Shown: positions 1 to 11,600, numbered from the stretch's first letter. The stretch is 64,000 bases of DNA from Diphasiastrum complanatum (GCA_029204225.1 CM055105.1:50852745-50916744), one strand, 5' to 3'. The notes: generated from the letters alone by a model not told the origin. Numbers and translations are program-made.

Positions 1-201
1 CAGTCTGTAGTACACACGTGTGGGTTCGGATTTCAATGTTTATCAATGCTTTTGATTGTTAATGCTTGTTGTTTGTCAAATTGCCAATCTAGATCAACTT
101 TTTTGTGTCTAGTTTTTTGATAGATTGTTAAGCAAGCATCCAATCACTCTTGTGGATCTTTTGTAGATCCATTTATGGTCCTAAAGTACAGTACTTTCAC
201 A
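1..201 (+). repeat. 5' LTR, 3' portion (family A)
   Basis: It matches the last third of the family A LTR at 43330-44017 (shared stretches around the GTACTGTACTTTCACA end) and is followed directly by the primer-binding site. It ends in CA, as LTRs do. Confidence 0.85.
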
Positions 202-213
202 TGGTATCAGAGC
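202..213 (+). promoter_or_regulatory. Primer-binding site (initiator tRNA-Met)
   Basis: TGGTATCAGAGC is the usual plant copia site complementary to the 3' end of initiator tRNA-Met. It sits immediately 3' of the LTR. Confidence 0.9.
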
Positions 214-638
214 CAAGTACAAGATCATAAGCCATTGATCTAATGCAAATCCATTTTTAGCAAATTTTGTTGCTAAAAACTAGTATTGAGAGGGCAAGCT
301 AGAATCTTGATTTTGGTGAGGAGGTTTGATCCCAAACTTGGTAGGAGTACAAATACGTACTGTCCACATGTGTGGGCACCTCTGAACCTGCATTTAATGC
401 ATGGCATTCTTTTGATCCAAAGAAATTCAATCTGTTTTCTTTTGATGTAATTTTTGGTGGAAATCTTAGGATAAGCTACCAAAATTGAGTGCCACTGATT
501 AGATTTGACATAGGGTCATGAGATCTAATTAACCTAGGCTGAAATCAGGTCCTCTAAACTTGTTTTACAGGTCTTGAAAGTACATCAAAAAGTGAGAGTG
601 ATATTTAGTCATGTTATTGTCCAAAAATAGCCAAAATT

Positions 639-975
639 GGCAAGATTTGATTGTAAGTAGATTTCACATCATCTTATCTTCATTCCAACTTTGTGAGAAA
701 GTGCTAGAACTGAAATTATAAGTTCATTTGTTGGATTATAAATCTAATTTGAGTGAAATACTACAAGAGAGAGACCTTAGTGAGTTTCTAGAGACAATCA
801 AATCCATTTCTTGGCAAGATTTGTTTGAAACTTCATCTTATCTTCATTCCAGCTTTGTGAGGGAGTGATAGAACTGTGATTATAAGTCCATTTGTTGGAT
901 TAGAAATCAAATTTGAGTGAAACACTACAAGTGTGAGACCTTTGTGAGTTTCAAGTCAATCAAATCTATTTCTTG
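639..975 (+). repeat. Tandem duplication in the A1 leader
   Basis: Two diverged direct copies, 639-812 and 813 to about 975, share the blocks GGCAAGATTTG, TCTTATCTTCATTCCA, TTTGTTGGATTA and GAGTTTC in the same order. They lie in the untranslated leader, just upstream of the gag start at 997. The rest of 214-996 shows no coding potential. Confidence 0.8.
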
Positions 976-996
976 TTTGTAGAAGTCACTAGTAAG

Positions 997-1680
997 ATGA
1001 GATCTGCTGGAGCATACCTTCTAGAAGCTAGTGAGAGATTGAATTCTAAAAATTATGCTATTTGGAAGGTTAGGATGGAGTCACTTTTGGTGCTCCAAGA
1101 CCTTTATGAGTTTCTGATCGAGGATGAAGATGAACTTCTAGGTGCACAAGAATTAGTGAGATACAAAAAGAGATCTAGGCTAACACTTCATTGTGTTAAA
1201 ATAAATGTAAGCAATGATTTTTTGAGGGAAGTATCATCATGTAAAAGTGCTAAAGAGGATTTGAAATCAATATATGAATAGTAATACTTCAAGAGTACTC
1301 ATGCTTAGAGATCAGATTTTGCAAAGCATGAGGAGAAGTGAGAGAGTGCATGTCAAGATTATGTACTTAGAATCAAGTCTCTAAATAGGGAGTTGGCTTC
1401 CATTGGAGAGAAGATTCATGATGGAGAGCTTGTACAAATTGTTCTTAATGGTCTAGGAGATGACTTTGCAAATTTGGTCCAAAGTTTTGTCATCCAAGAC
1501 ACTTTGCCAACTATAGAAAAACTTCACAGTGTATTAGTGGCTGAAGAGTGTACGATGCTCCACACCAAGGCAGGAATGAGTTCATTGTCTTTGCAGGATG
1601 GAGATGACAAAGCCATTCAAGGGCAAAAAGAAGACCAATGGAAAGAAGAAGCATCCCAAAGAGGCCAAAGAAGAGGATGA
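997..1680 (+). pseudogene. Copia gag N-terminal part, broken (A1)
   Basis: The frame opens at ATG 997 with the copia gag signature (LLEASERLNSKNYAIWKVRM). It breaks at TAG 1279-1281, inside the SIYE.. segment where intact relatives continue into KNTSRVL. A second piece from 1393 continues the UBN2-type gag domain (GEKIHDGELVQIVLNGL) and then leaves frame after about 1600. This gag would form the capsid-like particle. The frame change and the stop make it non-functional as read. Confidence 0.8.
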
Positions 1681-3301
1681 TGCATCAAGCTCAAAGGACG
1701 AGTCAAAGCAAAAATGCTTCTTTTGTGGAAAGAAGGGGCATTATGCATCCGAATGCTACAAGAGGCTAAGAGAAAAAGAGGAGGACAAACAAGGGAACCT
1801 TGCATATGAAGAGTATGGAGATGAGGAGATCTCATCTTTGATGGCATCTACATCCACTCCAACAAGCAAAAGCAACTCAAAGGACACTTGGTGGATTGAT
1901 AGTGGAGCTAGCTTCCACATCACTTTCCAAAATGACACATTCTCAACCTTACACTCTTTCAATGGTGCTAATAAATTTGTTTCTTTAGCAAATGATCAAG
2001 AATGTAAGATAGATGGTATTGGTACCATCTCATTAAGTCTAGGATCTAGCAAAAGGATGGATCTAGACAATGTCCTTTTTGTAACATCAAATACCAAGAG
2101 CTTGCTTAGTGTTGGACAACTACTGGATGATGGTTTAGATGTTTACTTCAAGCATGGAGTTTGTTCCATCATGAAGAATGATATTTGAATAGCAAATGGT
2201 GTTAAACAAGGTATTTTGTGTAAGTTGGATGCTAAAATTGTTATGGCAAAAGAGAAAATCATTCATTCAAATGTACACTCTTTTTCTCATGTACCAAGTA
2301 GTGATGATAAGATGCATGAAACATTCTTAGATGTTTATACAAGAGATGCTTGGATTCATCTAGTATCTTGTGTGAATAAAAGTGAAATCAACAACCTTGG
2401 TGTCAATGATCTTGCAAGGATTGAGGAGGATCAACAAAGTGATGGAGATCTTGAGGATCCACCTCAAAGATCAAGTGCTCCAAGAAGATCCACAAAGACA
2501 AGGGCTGAGCCTTCAAGGCTCACTTATCTTGGCAAAGGTAATCAAGGGGAGGATTCTCAACCATTCACGTTCAACACTTTCCTTACTTCAATGCTTGATG
2601 ACCTATTTTGCTATGATATCTACATGAGGCAAGCCGAGGTATGCTGTGAGAACTACATGACGCAACTTGAGGGCTTCATCAAGAAGGAAGTTGAAGATAA
2701 TATGTGTAATGACTCATTTGAGAACAAGTTTTTATGTCTTAGTGATTTGAAAATTGTTATGAACCAATTAAGAGTAAATTGGTTATTTGATCAAATGAGT
2801 GCTCTCGGATTTTGGAAGAGCAAGAGTGAGTTAATCACTCATTGTTTTGAAAAATGTGTTTTTTCCTTTGGAGAGGCAAATTGTAAGCTTCTTATGAGTG
2901 CTAGTGAAACATCCTTGAAGGAAACTTATATCCATAAGCAAGTATGTAGCCTCATGAAGTTCAAGATCACTTGTAATTACAAGATTAGGAAAATCATGCT
3001 TACTTCTGATGGTTTGTGTACTAGTCATTTTAGCATGATAAATCTTGGTAATAGTAGCAAGTACATGCTTTGTGATCTTGATCAATGTGATTTTCACACG
3101 ACATGGAGACATCTGATTTCCTTCAAAGAGAAGCATCAAGATCAAGGAGTAGAAAGCTTCAAGTTCATGCATCTTCACTCAACATGGAAGAAATCAACTA
3201 CAAAGGTGCAAGGAAGAATCAAAACTCTTCAATTCATCTTGGAGGAGATCTCAAAGAAGCTCTATCTTGGATATGGTGATAGATCATGTCATCATCTTTA
3301 G
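1598..3301 (+). pseudogene. Zinc knuckle-protease-novel domain ORF, one internal stop (A1)
   Basis: A single frame of 567 codons is interrupted only by TGA at 2186-2188. The related copy at 41364-41963 has TGC (Cys) at the same place, so this is one nonsense change. In order it has a CX2CX4HX4C zinc knuckle (CFFCGKKGHYASEC), a retroviral-type protease with the active triad DSG (WWIDSGASFH), a short relic of the pre-integrase to integrase start (KLDAK...IHSNVHSFSH), then directly the integrase-RT linker (RAEPSRLTYLGKGNQ) and a Cys/Lys-rich domain (about 2590-3150). That domain is shared with the ORF at 48263-50131 (CKLLM..SE.S...TYIHKQV.SL). No DDE integrase, YVDD or RNase H motif is present. 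A previously joined, internally deleted copia polyprotein is the simplest origin. Confidence 0.8.
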
Positions 3302-3404
3302 GAGCTCTTTAGTATCTTCTAAACCTGAATATGATTCATTTCTAATGTTAAGATCAGGTCTTAGAATTGTATATAGATACATTATGGTTTCCAAGGCTAG
3401 ATTT

Positions 3405-3413
3405 GAGGAGGAG
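3405..3413 (+). promoter_or_regulatory. Polypurine tract (A1)
   Basis: GAGGAGGAG lies immediately 5' of the 3' LTR start TGTGAAAAATAG. The same nine purines precede the 3' LTRs at 43330 and 50272. It would prime plus-strand synthesis. Confidence 0.85.
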
Positions 3414-3871
3414 TGTGAAAAATAGCCTATTTTGGCAAATCTAGCCATGTAAAACTTTGTAAATATTGTGTATAATTGGGTTCCACACATGAAAGGCCAA
3501 GATGCCATGTGGCAATGCACTCCTAATGTAGTTTAGATCAAGTCAAGAGAGTTGGTCATGTCTATTTGGTGGTCATCCCTACTTTATAGGACCTACACCT
3601 AAGTTTAAGGTGAAAATTTGACCAACTAGCTACCTAGGCTAGGGTTTCATTTTAGGGCAAGTAGAGTGAGTTAACTTCATTATTACATGCTGGAAATCCA
3701 CCTAACTTCAAGAAGGAAGTCGAATTTGCTATGTATTCCAAGATCCCATAGTGAGAGGATAGAATATTTTTGGAGCTCATTGGCAATCTCAAGCTAGTCC
3801 ACTATGTACATTGAGTTTTTGTGATCCAAATGAAACCAAATCAATTTCTACTTGTTTGTCAGCTTGAAGGC
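3414..3871 (+). repeat. 3' LTR, 5' portion (family A)
   Basis: It starts TGTGAAAAATAGCC and parallels 43330 onward up to about the CAGCTTGAAGGCC block. It is then cut where family C LTR sequence begins. The exact junction is uncertain by a few bases. Confidence 0.8.
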
Positions 3872-4889
3872 CAAATGTCTACAGCCAACTTCACCGCTTA
3901 TCAGTAATCAATGACAAGGAACTGGATGGATGCCAGTGGATCACCAGCCAACTGGCGATCGTAATTGACGACCTAATTTTTAAATATAAATAGTTGTTCA
4001 TATTCATACAGTTTCATTATCGGAATTATCAAATCAGAAGTTATCAACAAGTATTTGAATAGTTAGCTCTCTCTCTCTGAAGTCTGCGAGCTTGAACACT
4101 CTTGAGCATTCTAGCTCACTTCTTAGAGTTGTTTTAGAGATTGCTATTGTGCCACTGCTTATCAGCATTGCACATTAATTCAGACTTTCATTTTAGCCGC
4201 TCAGAGATAGCATAGAGTACGCGACATCGATCCACAACTTATTGTACTCATTTACTTCTATTTCGTTTTCATATTGAATCAATACTATCATTTATTGTGT
4301 TTAGCTTCATCTTAGAATGTATGCATTTTTTGAAATTCTTCGTGACTAATTATTTGTCTGATAATTCAATGCTTAATTGTTTGGCTACCTAATCACTGTA
4401 GTACTGACGATTCTAAAGTTAGTTACTATAAGATCAAACGTGATTTCTACCACTATCGTCTTGTTTGAAATTGATAGGTGTAGTCATGCATTGTGAAAGA
4501 GGAAAATAGTTTATTCCGCCATGCACACAAAGTTTTCTTTCTAGATACTCAGATTATTTTCATTAGTTTCTTTTCGAGATAGACCTATCTTCTGCACACG
4601 ACTTTTCGACATGGTATCAGAGCAATTTCACTACTTTTTTATCTTACCTATATGGTATCAGACCAAAATCTCTAATACTTGATATCTTTTGCGATATCAA
4701 TTTAATAATCATACTCTTTAATCCTTTTTAACCTTTCAGTATCAGAGAATTGATTTCCTATTGTTGGCATTACTACATCTTAGCGTCATCGATACAATTG
4801 ACAGACTAAGTTCCAAATGGATTCTCAAAGTAAAGCTGATCTTATCGCAGACAAGTTGAATGGATCCAATTATCATTTGTGGAGCCAAT
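3872..4889 (+). mobile_element. Copia family C: partial LTR, primer site, leader and gag start
   Basis: 3872-4611 matches, in reverse complement, most of the LTR at 25849-26929 but lacks its first ~350 bp. A primer site TGGTATCAGAGC follows at 4612-4623, then a short leader. At 4818 an ATG opens a gag frame (MDSQSKADLIADKLNGSNYH) typical of copia. After 24 codons the gag is replaced by the inverted-duplication arm. The R2 element at 25849-28690 is the same family on the other strand. Confidence 0.8.
4612..4623 (+). promoter_or_regulatory. Primer-binding site (family C)
   Basis: TGGTATCAGAGC directly follows the LTR end TTTTCGACA. Confidence 0.85.
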
Positions 4890-6101
4890 AATTTTGCTTC
4901 TTCCACTGTCAGGCCAGCGAAGGCAATGGCACTCACAGTTCGAAAGCTTGGAATATGGGAATACTCTTGAGATTATTGTTTTCGAGCTTGTAAACTATGT
5001 ATGCCCCCAAAAACAAAAAAATGATATGAATCTAATAAAGAAAAATCAAAATTTGCAACATCGTTGCATTCGTTGGGATCAACCAAAACAACAAAGGGAG
5101 TAACTATGGCCTGTGTTTGATCTTTAAATTTTATTTTTAAATTATGTACATGTGTTTCATTCGATTCTCTAACTTCCATTGGCCTGTCTCCTAATATTGG
5201 ATCTACAGGTGGCTTATCACACTGATTTATGTTAAAATTAAAGTTGTTTTTTTTATTTTTTTTGTTTTATGGATATTCTCTCTTAATTTGACAAGCTCAG
5301 AGTTGTCTTGTAAAGGACGAATGGATGCACCAACTAGCGACATAGATGGTTCGGTGGCAACTTTTTTGCTTTCAGCAGAAGAGATGGACTTATGACGATG
5401 TGTAGCCATGGTCTTTGGGCGTGACTTAGCTCTAGTGGGAGAAGACTCAGAAATATTATGAGATCTTTTTTTTGGAATGAGGGACAGTTACGGGTTTCAT
5501 CCCCAACATTTTCAGAGGCCGGCTTTGCGACCTAAACAGTGGAAAGATCGGATCTTTTCTCTCAACACTAGCAGCTAGAACCGTTTTTAAGCATTGCTTC
5601 ATCCTTTGGATAGAAATAAAAATCAGGTTTAAAATATAATAAGTAAAGGCTTATATCTAAAAGTTTAAATAATTTTATATTTAGTAACAACTATGTTAAG
5701 CATGAAACAAATGTAGACAAACATGATTAAAAATATGTTTTATAATTACACACCAAAGTAACTAGAGCTTTATCAAAATAGGCTTTGATGGCCTCGTCCT
5801 GGCAAAGTCGGATCTTTATCATAGTCTCGTTCAAAATGAAAATAAAACGAGACTTATCCGTCTCCTTTACAAGTATACTCACAAAACCTTCTTCCTGATT
5901 CTCATCTGGTTAATCAGCAAGCAATCTTTCTTGAACTTTGAATTGTGAGTCTCCTCTGCCAGGCTTCTCAGTTAAATGAATAAAAAGCTCAGACAGCTTT
6001 GTGTTGTTGACCCCTCTGGTGAAGTAGTACATGAATTTTTTCTTATCTTTCAGTGGAATATCTTGAGGTTTCCCTGAAATTTTAAAACAAATCCTCGACA
6101 T
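4883..6101 (-). pseudogene. ParB-like domain gene, 5' part, truncated copy (arm 1)
   Basis: On the minus strand this holds the first exon (ATG at 6101, then the KPQDIPLKDKKKFMYYFTRG segment), an intron, and the exon encoding the SAESKKVATEPSMSL, PFVVLVDPNECNDVANFDFS and FGGIHSLQARK segments. It ends inside the ParB-like domain (GLTVEEAKLLA). Its lesions differ from those of the copy at 18952: here a 1-base loss near 5230 and a stop after LQARKQ break the frame, but the codon that is TAG at 19924 in the other copy is still CAG (Gln). The methyltransferase half is absent because the duplication ends here. Confidence 0.75.
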
Positions 6102-6330
6102 TTCAAAAATTATCAAAGACAATTGAAAATCTGCAAAAAAAAAGACTTTTTAGGAGAATTGAAAACACTATCTTAATGAAAATACTAAAAACTTTAATAA
6201 AACAAGTCTTTTTTGTGATAAATCTTTAAAAAACAGAACTACAAATTCAACATATTTTCTTACTAAAATATCTCAAAAGGATCACTTTTCTCAGACAAAG
6301 CCTTGTAAAACAAGAAAAATACGAGTAGCG

Positions 6331-6866
6331 ACCTATGCTGAGCATAGGTTGTGTTCGATTCCTTAGTAAGAAATTATGCTTAGCATAGAATGTCGGCGGG
6401 ATTCTTCAATTCTAACCACCTTTCGACCTATGCTGAGCACAGGTTGCATCTCTGTTTCTGTTCCAACCTATGCTCATCATAGGTTAGCAAGCAAATTGTG
6501 AAGACATCCTATGTTGAGCATAGGTTGGACTAGAGCGCGCGAGAACCTATGCTGAACATAGGATGTCTTCGCAATTTGCTTGCTAACCTATGCTGAGCAT
6601 AGGTCGAAAGAGGACCAGTGATGCAACCTATGCTCAGCATACGTCAAACTGTGGTAAGAATAAAGAAATAACGCCAGAATCCCATGCTGAGCATAGGATG
6701 TTACTAAGGACCCGAACACAACCTATGCTCAGCATAGGTTAGAGGAGAGGACTAGTGTAGGCACCTATGCTGAGCATAGGTTACCCATGTTGTAAGAAGA
6801 TGAATACAAATTAAAATATGAATATTTTCTAATGCAATAATTTAATACCCATGCTAAGCATAGAGC
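6331..6866. repeat. Cluster of ~12 short palindromes, arm 1
   Basis: Copies and near-copies of CCTATGCTNAGCATAGG occur near 6332, 6375, 6425, 6467, 6508, 6544, 6585, 6626, 6680, 6721, 6762 and 6847. Most steps are 41-43 bp, about four DNA helix turns. The centre forms a larger palindrome: 6465-6526 and 6544-6604 are near-perfect inverted arms around a 17-nt GC-rich spacer. The cluster lies between two divergent reading frames. Replication origin, protein-binding array or cruciform-forming promoter are all possible; the sequence alone cannot choose. Confidence 0.9.
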
Positions 6867-7143
6867 AAAATCAAAAAATGATAATAATCTTACCGTCAAA
6901 AAATTTGAAAGCGAGAATGTATGCGAAATGTTATAGAAAGCTGTGACTTGGTTGTAGCGATTGCTCTGGCAGCATGTGGGCTTCTGAATTTGCAAATGAG
7001 GTGAGTTATGCTTGGACTATGGTCTTTGAATAATTTTTTTTTCGAGACCCCTGCCTCACGCTAGTCCTCCAGCTTACTTCGGGAATGAGTTGTCGTGACT
7101 CACTTCACCCCACGCTGACCTCGAGTCTAAGCCGGGACCGTCC

Positions 7144-7177
7144 AAACCTAACCCTAACCCTAAACTTAACCCTAACC
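7144..7177. repeat. Telomere-like tract, arm 1
   Basis: A short run of CCCTAA and CCCTAAA units lies in the intergenic region beside the palindromes. It is too short and mixed to be a real telomere. It recurs in arm 2. Confidence 0.85.
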
Positions 7178-7390
7178 ATAAGGATGCTGCCAAACAGTAT
7201 TTAAGACATGGTAGCCGTCGGAAATTTATATTAACCAGTTACTTTCTAGGCTTGTTGCTCATTCGCATATAGTTGGTTTTTCTGTATATGTTTATTGAGA
7301 TTTGCATAGGTTTTTATTTGTTCTATGACCAGCATAGGTTGCAGTTATGCTTAGCATAAGTACACATTTAAAAAAAAAATTGAGGTTACG

Positions 7391-7567
7391 ATGTCAAGTA
7401 GTTCTACCTCTTCTATTCCAATAGTTGTAACTCAATATGTTGCAACAAGTGCAACATCTTCATCTGACATTCCCAATGAAAGATTTTTTTATAAAGCCAC
7501 TCCTGAATCTGAACATGTTTTTGTAAATGATGTGGCATCCTCATCATTTACCATTCTGTCATTATAA
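7391..7567 (+). pseudogene. Ser-rich ORF, N-terminal fragment (arm 1)
   Basis: ATG 7391 opens MSSSSTSSIPIVVTQYVATS and continues for 58 codons. The first 53 match the minus-strand frame starting at 17662. It then leaves the duplicated arm at 7552, and the last residues before TAA are unrelated. I do not recognise the family. Confidence 0.7.
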
Positions 7568-7618
7568 AAATTTCTAGTTAATCTTACCCGATATTGACGT
7601 GAAAGATTAATTGTGATT
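7553..7618. other. Unassigned junction segment
   Basis: These 66 bp lie between the end of arm 1 and the truncated 5' LTR of element B. They match neither and contain nothing I recognise. Confidence 0.6.
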
Positions 7619-7914
7619 TCATGGATTTTGTGAGTTGTTGGATTTCTAGCTTTCTCTCTCTACCCGAGAGCTCATGATGCTTTTTCTCTCTCTACCCAAG
7701 GAGAGCAGCTTGTTTTTACTTAGATTATTTTCAGAATACTTCTCACACATGTGAGTGAGAGTTGGAAGTGATTGAATGCATGTAGTAGTGTGTTTTTGCC
7801 ATAGATTCAAAGATAGATTTTGAATCTCAATCTAGTCTTGATCTTGGTGCATCTACACACCTTAGGAGATCACAAGTACATGTAGTGGACAGTCCACATG
7901 TGTGAAATTCAACA
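7619..7914 (+). repeat. 5' LTR, 3' portion (element B)
   Basis: It parallels 13105-13406 of the 3' LTR, with shared CTCTCTCTACCCGAG, GAATGCATGTAGTAGTG and CACACCTTAGGAGATC blocks. It begins abruptly after unassigned sequence. Confidence 0.85.
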
Positions 7915-7926
7915 TGGTATTAGAGC
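7915..7926 (+). promoter_or_regulatory. Primer-binding site, one mismatch (element B)
   Basis: TGGTATTAGAGC differs from the usual TGGTATCAGAGC by C to T, as expected from decay of a methylated cytosine. It is followed by a 744-bp leader (7927-8670) with no convincing frame. Confidence 0.85.
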
Positions 7927-8670
7927 CTACATAAGGTTACCATGCATTTTGATTCATCTAAGTGAAATTTTTTTCATCAATCTTGAGCTAGAAGTTGTCA
8001 AGGCCCATTTTCCTAGCTATCTTGTTCAATCTTGGATCAAAAGAGATTAAAAGGACATTGATTGGGTCTGACCTAGTACTGTACGGAATCAGGTGCTCAG
8101 ACACGTGTGAGGAACATCCAATTTCAGTTTGGAAGTTCTCTCTCATGTTTGATCCATTTATCTTGCTTGATAGCTTGTTTTAAAGCTATTTTTGTCTAGT
8201 TTTTGATGCAATCAGTTTCATTCCATTTGGTTGAGCCAATCAAAAGTTATAAGCTTTTGAAGAGGGTTAGGTAGGGCACCTAGACCTGGGTGGACACATT
8301 TGGTTTGGTCAAGAGATTTCTTGGTTGATCCAAAATCACAGTTGTATGCTTGCCAATCTCATCTGTATTGATCTAGGCACTGTTTTGAGATCTTAGCCAT
8401 TTTGTTTCATGCAATATCATTGTATTTGAGTCAAATTTGGTTTCTTAGAGTACTTCACACGTGCTAAGAGTGTTTGATCCTAACTTTGCCTATACTCCAT
8501 CATTTGATGTGAAATAGATCTTGTGTTAGAGAGATTTGTGTAGCTAGTAAGAATCAATTCACAAATAGTTGGAAGATCTTTCATAGGAGGAGATAGTACT
8601 CAATTATTGGATCTTATTGAGAGTGTGTAGCAACATTCATTGTTCATCATTTGAGTTTTCTTCACTTCAA

Positions 8671-11600
8671 ATGTCTTCAATGGGTTCATCCTTGTTGGAA
8701 CCAAGTGAAAGATTGACCACTTCAAACTAGTCAATTTGGAAAATGAGGATGGAGTCCATCTTGATCCTTCAAGACGTGATGGACATTGTTCTTGGCCTTG
8801 AAGAAGAACCTCAAGTTCTTCAAGAGATTCAAAAATACAAAAAGAGAGCTAGGATGGCTCTCCACTACATTAAGATGAATGTCTCTAATGAGATATTGAG
8901 GGAGATAGGTACTCGTACAACAGCCAAAGAAGCTTGGGATTGTCTCAAGGCTATCTATGAGGCTAAGAATACCTCTAGGCTTCTCACTCTTAGGAATCAA
9001 ATCTTTCAAAGTAGCCAAAAGAGTGATGAGAGTGCATCTAGTTATGTTTTGAGAGTATAAGATATTCATAGAGAACTTGCTTGTATTGGTGATTCCATCA
9101 ATCAAAATGAGCTAGTTCAAGTCATTCTCAATGGCTTGAGAAGTGAATTTGATAACCTTGTCCAATCCTATGCCATTAAGGAGGAGCTACCAAGTTTGGA
9201 GGCTCTCCAAAGTGTGCTAATTTCGGAAGAATCAAGACAAGAGTACAAGCTCTTGAGGATGGACAAGCTTTCTCTCACTCATAATGATGGCAAGGCTCTC
9301 TTTGCCAAGGATAAGCACAAAGGGAGGAGCAAGAACCAACATCAACAATCCTCAAGCAAGGACAAAGTCAAATCCAAAGACAAATATGAGGAGGAAGATG
9401 ATTCCTCTAATGCTTCATCATACAAGCTCAAGAAGAAGAAGATCAAGTGCTTTTATTGTGGCAAAAAAGGTCATTATGCCACCAATTGCTTCAAGAAGAA
9501 GAATCAACTCAAGCAAGCCAACATTACCAATGAGAAGGAAGCCACTATTGCAAGTGACGGAGAGGGATCTCTTATGGTCTCTAGTTTCTCATCTACTCCT
9601 TTCAAGAAGGATGGCCTATGGTTTATTGATAGTGGAGCCTCTTCACATATGTGTAGCTCCAAGGACTCTTTCTCTTCTATTGCACCTTATGATGAGTCAA
9701 GAAATCAATATACACTGCAAATGATTTTGAGTGTCCTATTGAAGGCATAGGGAACATTCCCTTGAAGCTTGCATCCTCTAAAGTTCTTTCTCTCTCTAAA
9801 GTTCTTTATGTACCTAAGCTTACCAAGAATATTATTAGTGTTGGCCAATTGCTTGATAATGTCCTTGATGTAAAATTCAATGTTGATACTTGCACTATCA
9901 AGAAGAATGATGAGATACTTGCATTAGGATCTAGATTTGGAGGCATCTATAAACTAGATCCAAATGAGTACGTGAATGCTTGTAATGTTGCTCTTGTGAA
10001 AAAGCTCTCTATGGAGGAATTATGGCATAGGAGGTTGGGACATCCCAACTACAAATCCATGCTCTCTATGATCAAAGAAGCCAAAGCTATTGGCTTGCCA
10101 AAGTCACTCTCCAAGAAGATCAAGCCTTGTGAGACTTGTGCTATTGCTAAATCTCACAAAAAGCCATTTACAAAATCTTCTATCAAAAGCAAGCATCCTT
10201 TGGAGTTAATCCACTTGGATGTGCATTTCTCATCAACTACAAGCAAGGGAGGAGCCACTTGTTTTGCTACTTTCATTGATGATTACACAAGATTCACTTG
10301 GATATATCTTCTTGCATCTAAATCTATGGTGTTTGATCATTTCCTTATTTTCAAAGCCTATGTGGAGAAGCAATTCTCATTCAAGATTAAAGCTCTTAGA
10401 AGTGATGGAGGTGGTGAATATATCTCCAATAAATTTCATGTTTTTTGTGAGCTTGAAGGCATCAAAAGAGAGTTCTCTTGTGCCTACTCTCCATCTCAAA
10501 ATGGAGCTGCCGAGAGAAAGAATAGATCTCTATGTGAATGTGCAAAATCTATGAGAATTGAGGCATCTTTTCCCAAAGATTTTTGGGGAGAAGCCATTAA
10601 TTGTGCAAGTTATCTTTGCAATAGGCTCCCACATATAGCTTTGGAGGAAAGTCACCATATGAAATCTTATTTTTGAAGAAGCCTAAGGTTGATCACCTTA
10701 GAGTTTTTGGATGCTTATGCTTTGTCCATATTCCCTTGGAAACAAGGAAGAAGGAAGATCCTAGTGCATGCAAAGGGATCATGGTTGGATACTCATCCAC
10801 CAAAAAGGCCTATAGAGTCTTTATACTCTCTACTTCTCAAGTTATTGAAAGTAGAGATGTTGTCTTTCATGAAGATCAACACTCATCTTTTGAAGAGGCC
10901 AAGATCAAGAAATCTATGGATGCATCATCAATTATTGATCTTGAAGACAATCATGATGTGATGGGGTCGAGATTTGAAGAAGACTCTCCTCGGATTTTCT
11001 CATCAAGAAGATCCATGAGAGATAGATCCGAGCCTAAGAGGCTCTCATATGATGACAAAGGCAAACAAGTGGATCTTGATTCCACTAATTATGTTTTTTG
11101 TGTCTCTCATGAAGAGCCAAAGAATGTACAAGAGGCACTCAATACCAAGGAGTGGTATGATGCCATGAAGCAAGAGTATGATGCATTGATCACCAACAAT
11201 ACTTGGGAGCTTGTGGATCCTCCATCCAACAAGCATGTGATTGGTTGCAAGTGGGTATTTTGGATCAAGTTCAATCATGATGGCACCATCAACAAGCATA
11301 AAGCAAGATTATGTGCCAAAGGATTTGCTCAAATCCATGGTCTTCATTATGAGGAGACCTTTGCAGCCGTTGCAAAGATGGTGACAATAAGAATTCTTAT
11401 TTCTCTTGCTTGTTTTTTCAAGTGGAAGGTGTTCCAATTAGATGTATCCAATCCTTTTCTAAATGGTTATCTTGAGGAGGAGATCTATATGGAACAACCT
11501 CAAGGATTCATCAAGGATGAGTCCAAAGTGTGCTTGCTCTTCAAAAGTCTTTATGGACTCAAGCAAGCACCAAGATCATGGTATTCAAGACTTAACTCTT

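Larger units (their letters stand above)
1..3871 (+). mobile_element. Copia-like non-autonomous LTR element A1 (both LTRs partial)
   Basis: The element holds the 3' part of a 5' LTR (1-201), a primer site (202-213), a leader, gag-protease-derived coding sequence, a polypurine tract (3405-3413) and the 5' part of the 3' LTR (3414 to about 3871). The window edge cuts the 5' LTR. The 3' LTR stops where family C LTR sequence starts. Full family A LTRs elsewhere in the window (41964-42658 and 43330-44017) show that the complete LTR is about 690 bp. Integrase and reverse transcriptase cores are absent, so the element could only have moved with proteins supplied by others. Confidence 0.85.
4883..7552 (-). 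repeat. Inverted duplication, arm 1
   Basis: This 2.67 kb stretch is the reverse complement of 17501-20154, with scattered substitutions and small indels. It runs from inside the ParB-like exon, through the palindrome cluster and telomere-like tract, to inside the Ser-rich ORF. At its outer end the bases AGCCAA are shared between the copia gag and the arm, so the junction has microhomology. About 9.9 kb of other retroelements separates the arms. Confidence 0.9.

Noticed and set aside
2216-3301. Independent gene starting at 2216
   Set aside because: It is in the same frame as the upstream zinc knuckle-protease segment and separated from it only by one TGA that is TGC in A2, so it is part of one element ORF.
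6331-6866. CRISPR array
   Set aside because: Repeats of about 17-19 bp at regular steps look array-like, but the repeats are self-palindromic and vary, the 'spacers' are themselves arranged as inverted copies, no cas genes exist, and the context is eukaryotic.
7144-7177. Chromosome end
   Set aside because: The telomere-like tract is about 34 bp, irregular, internal and duplicated together with its flanks.
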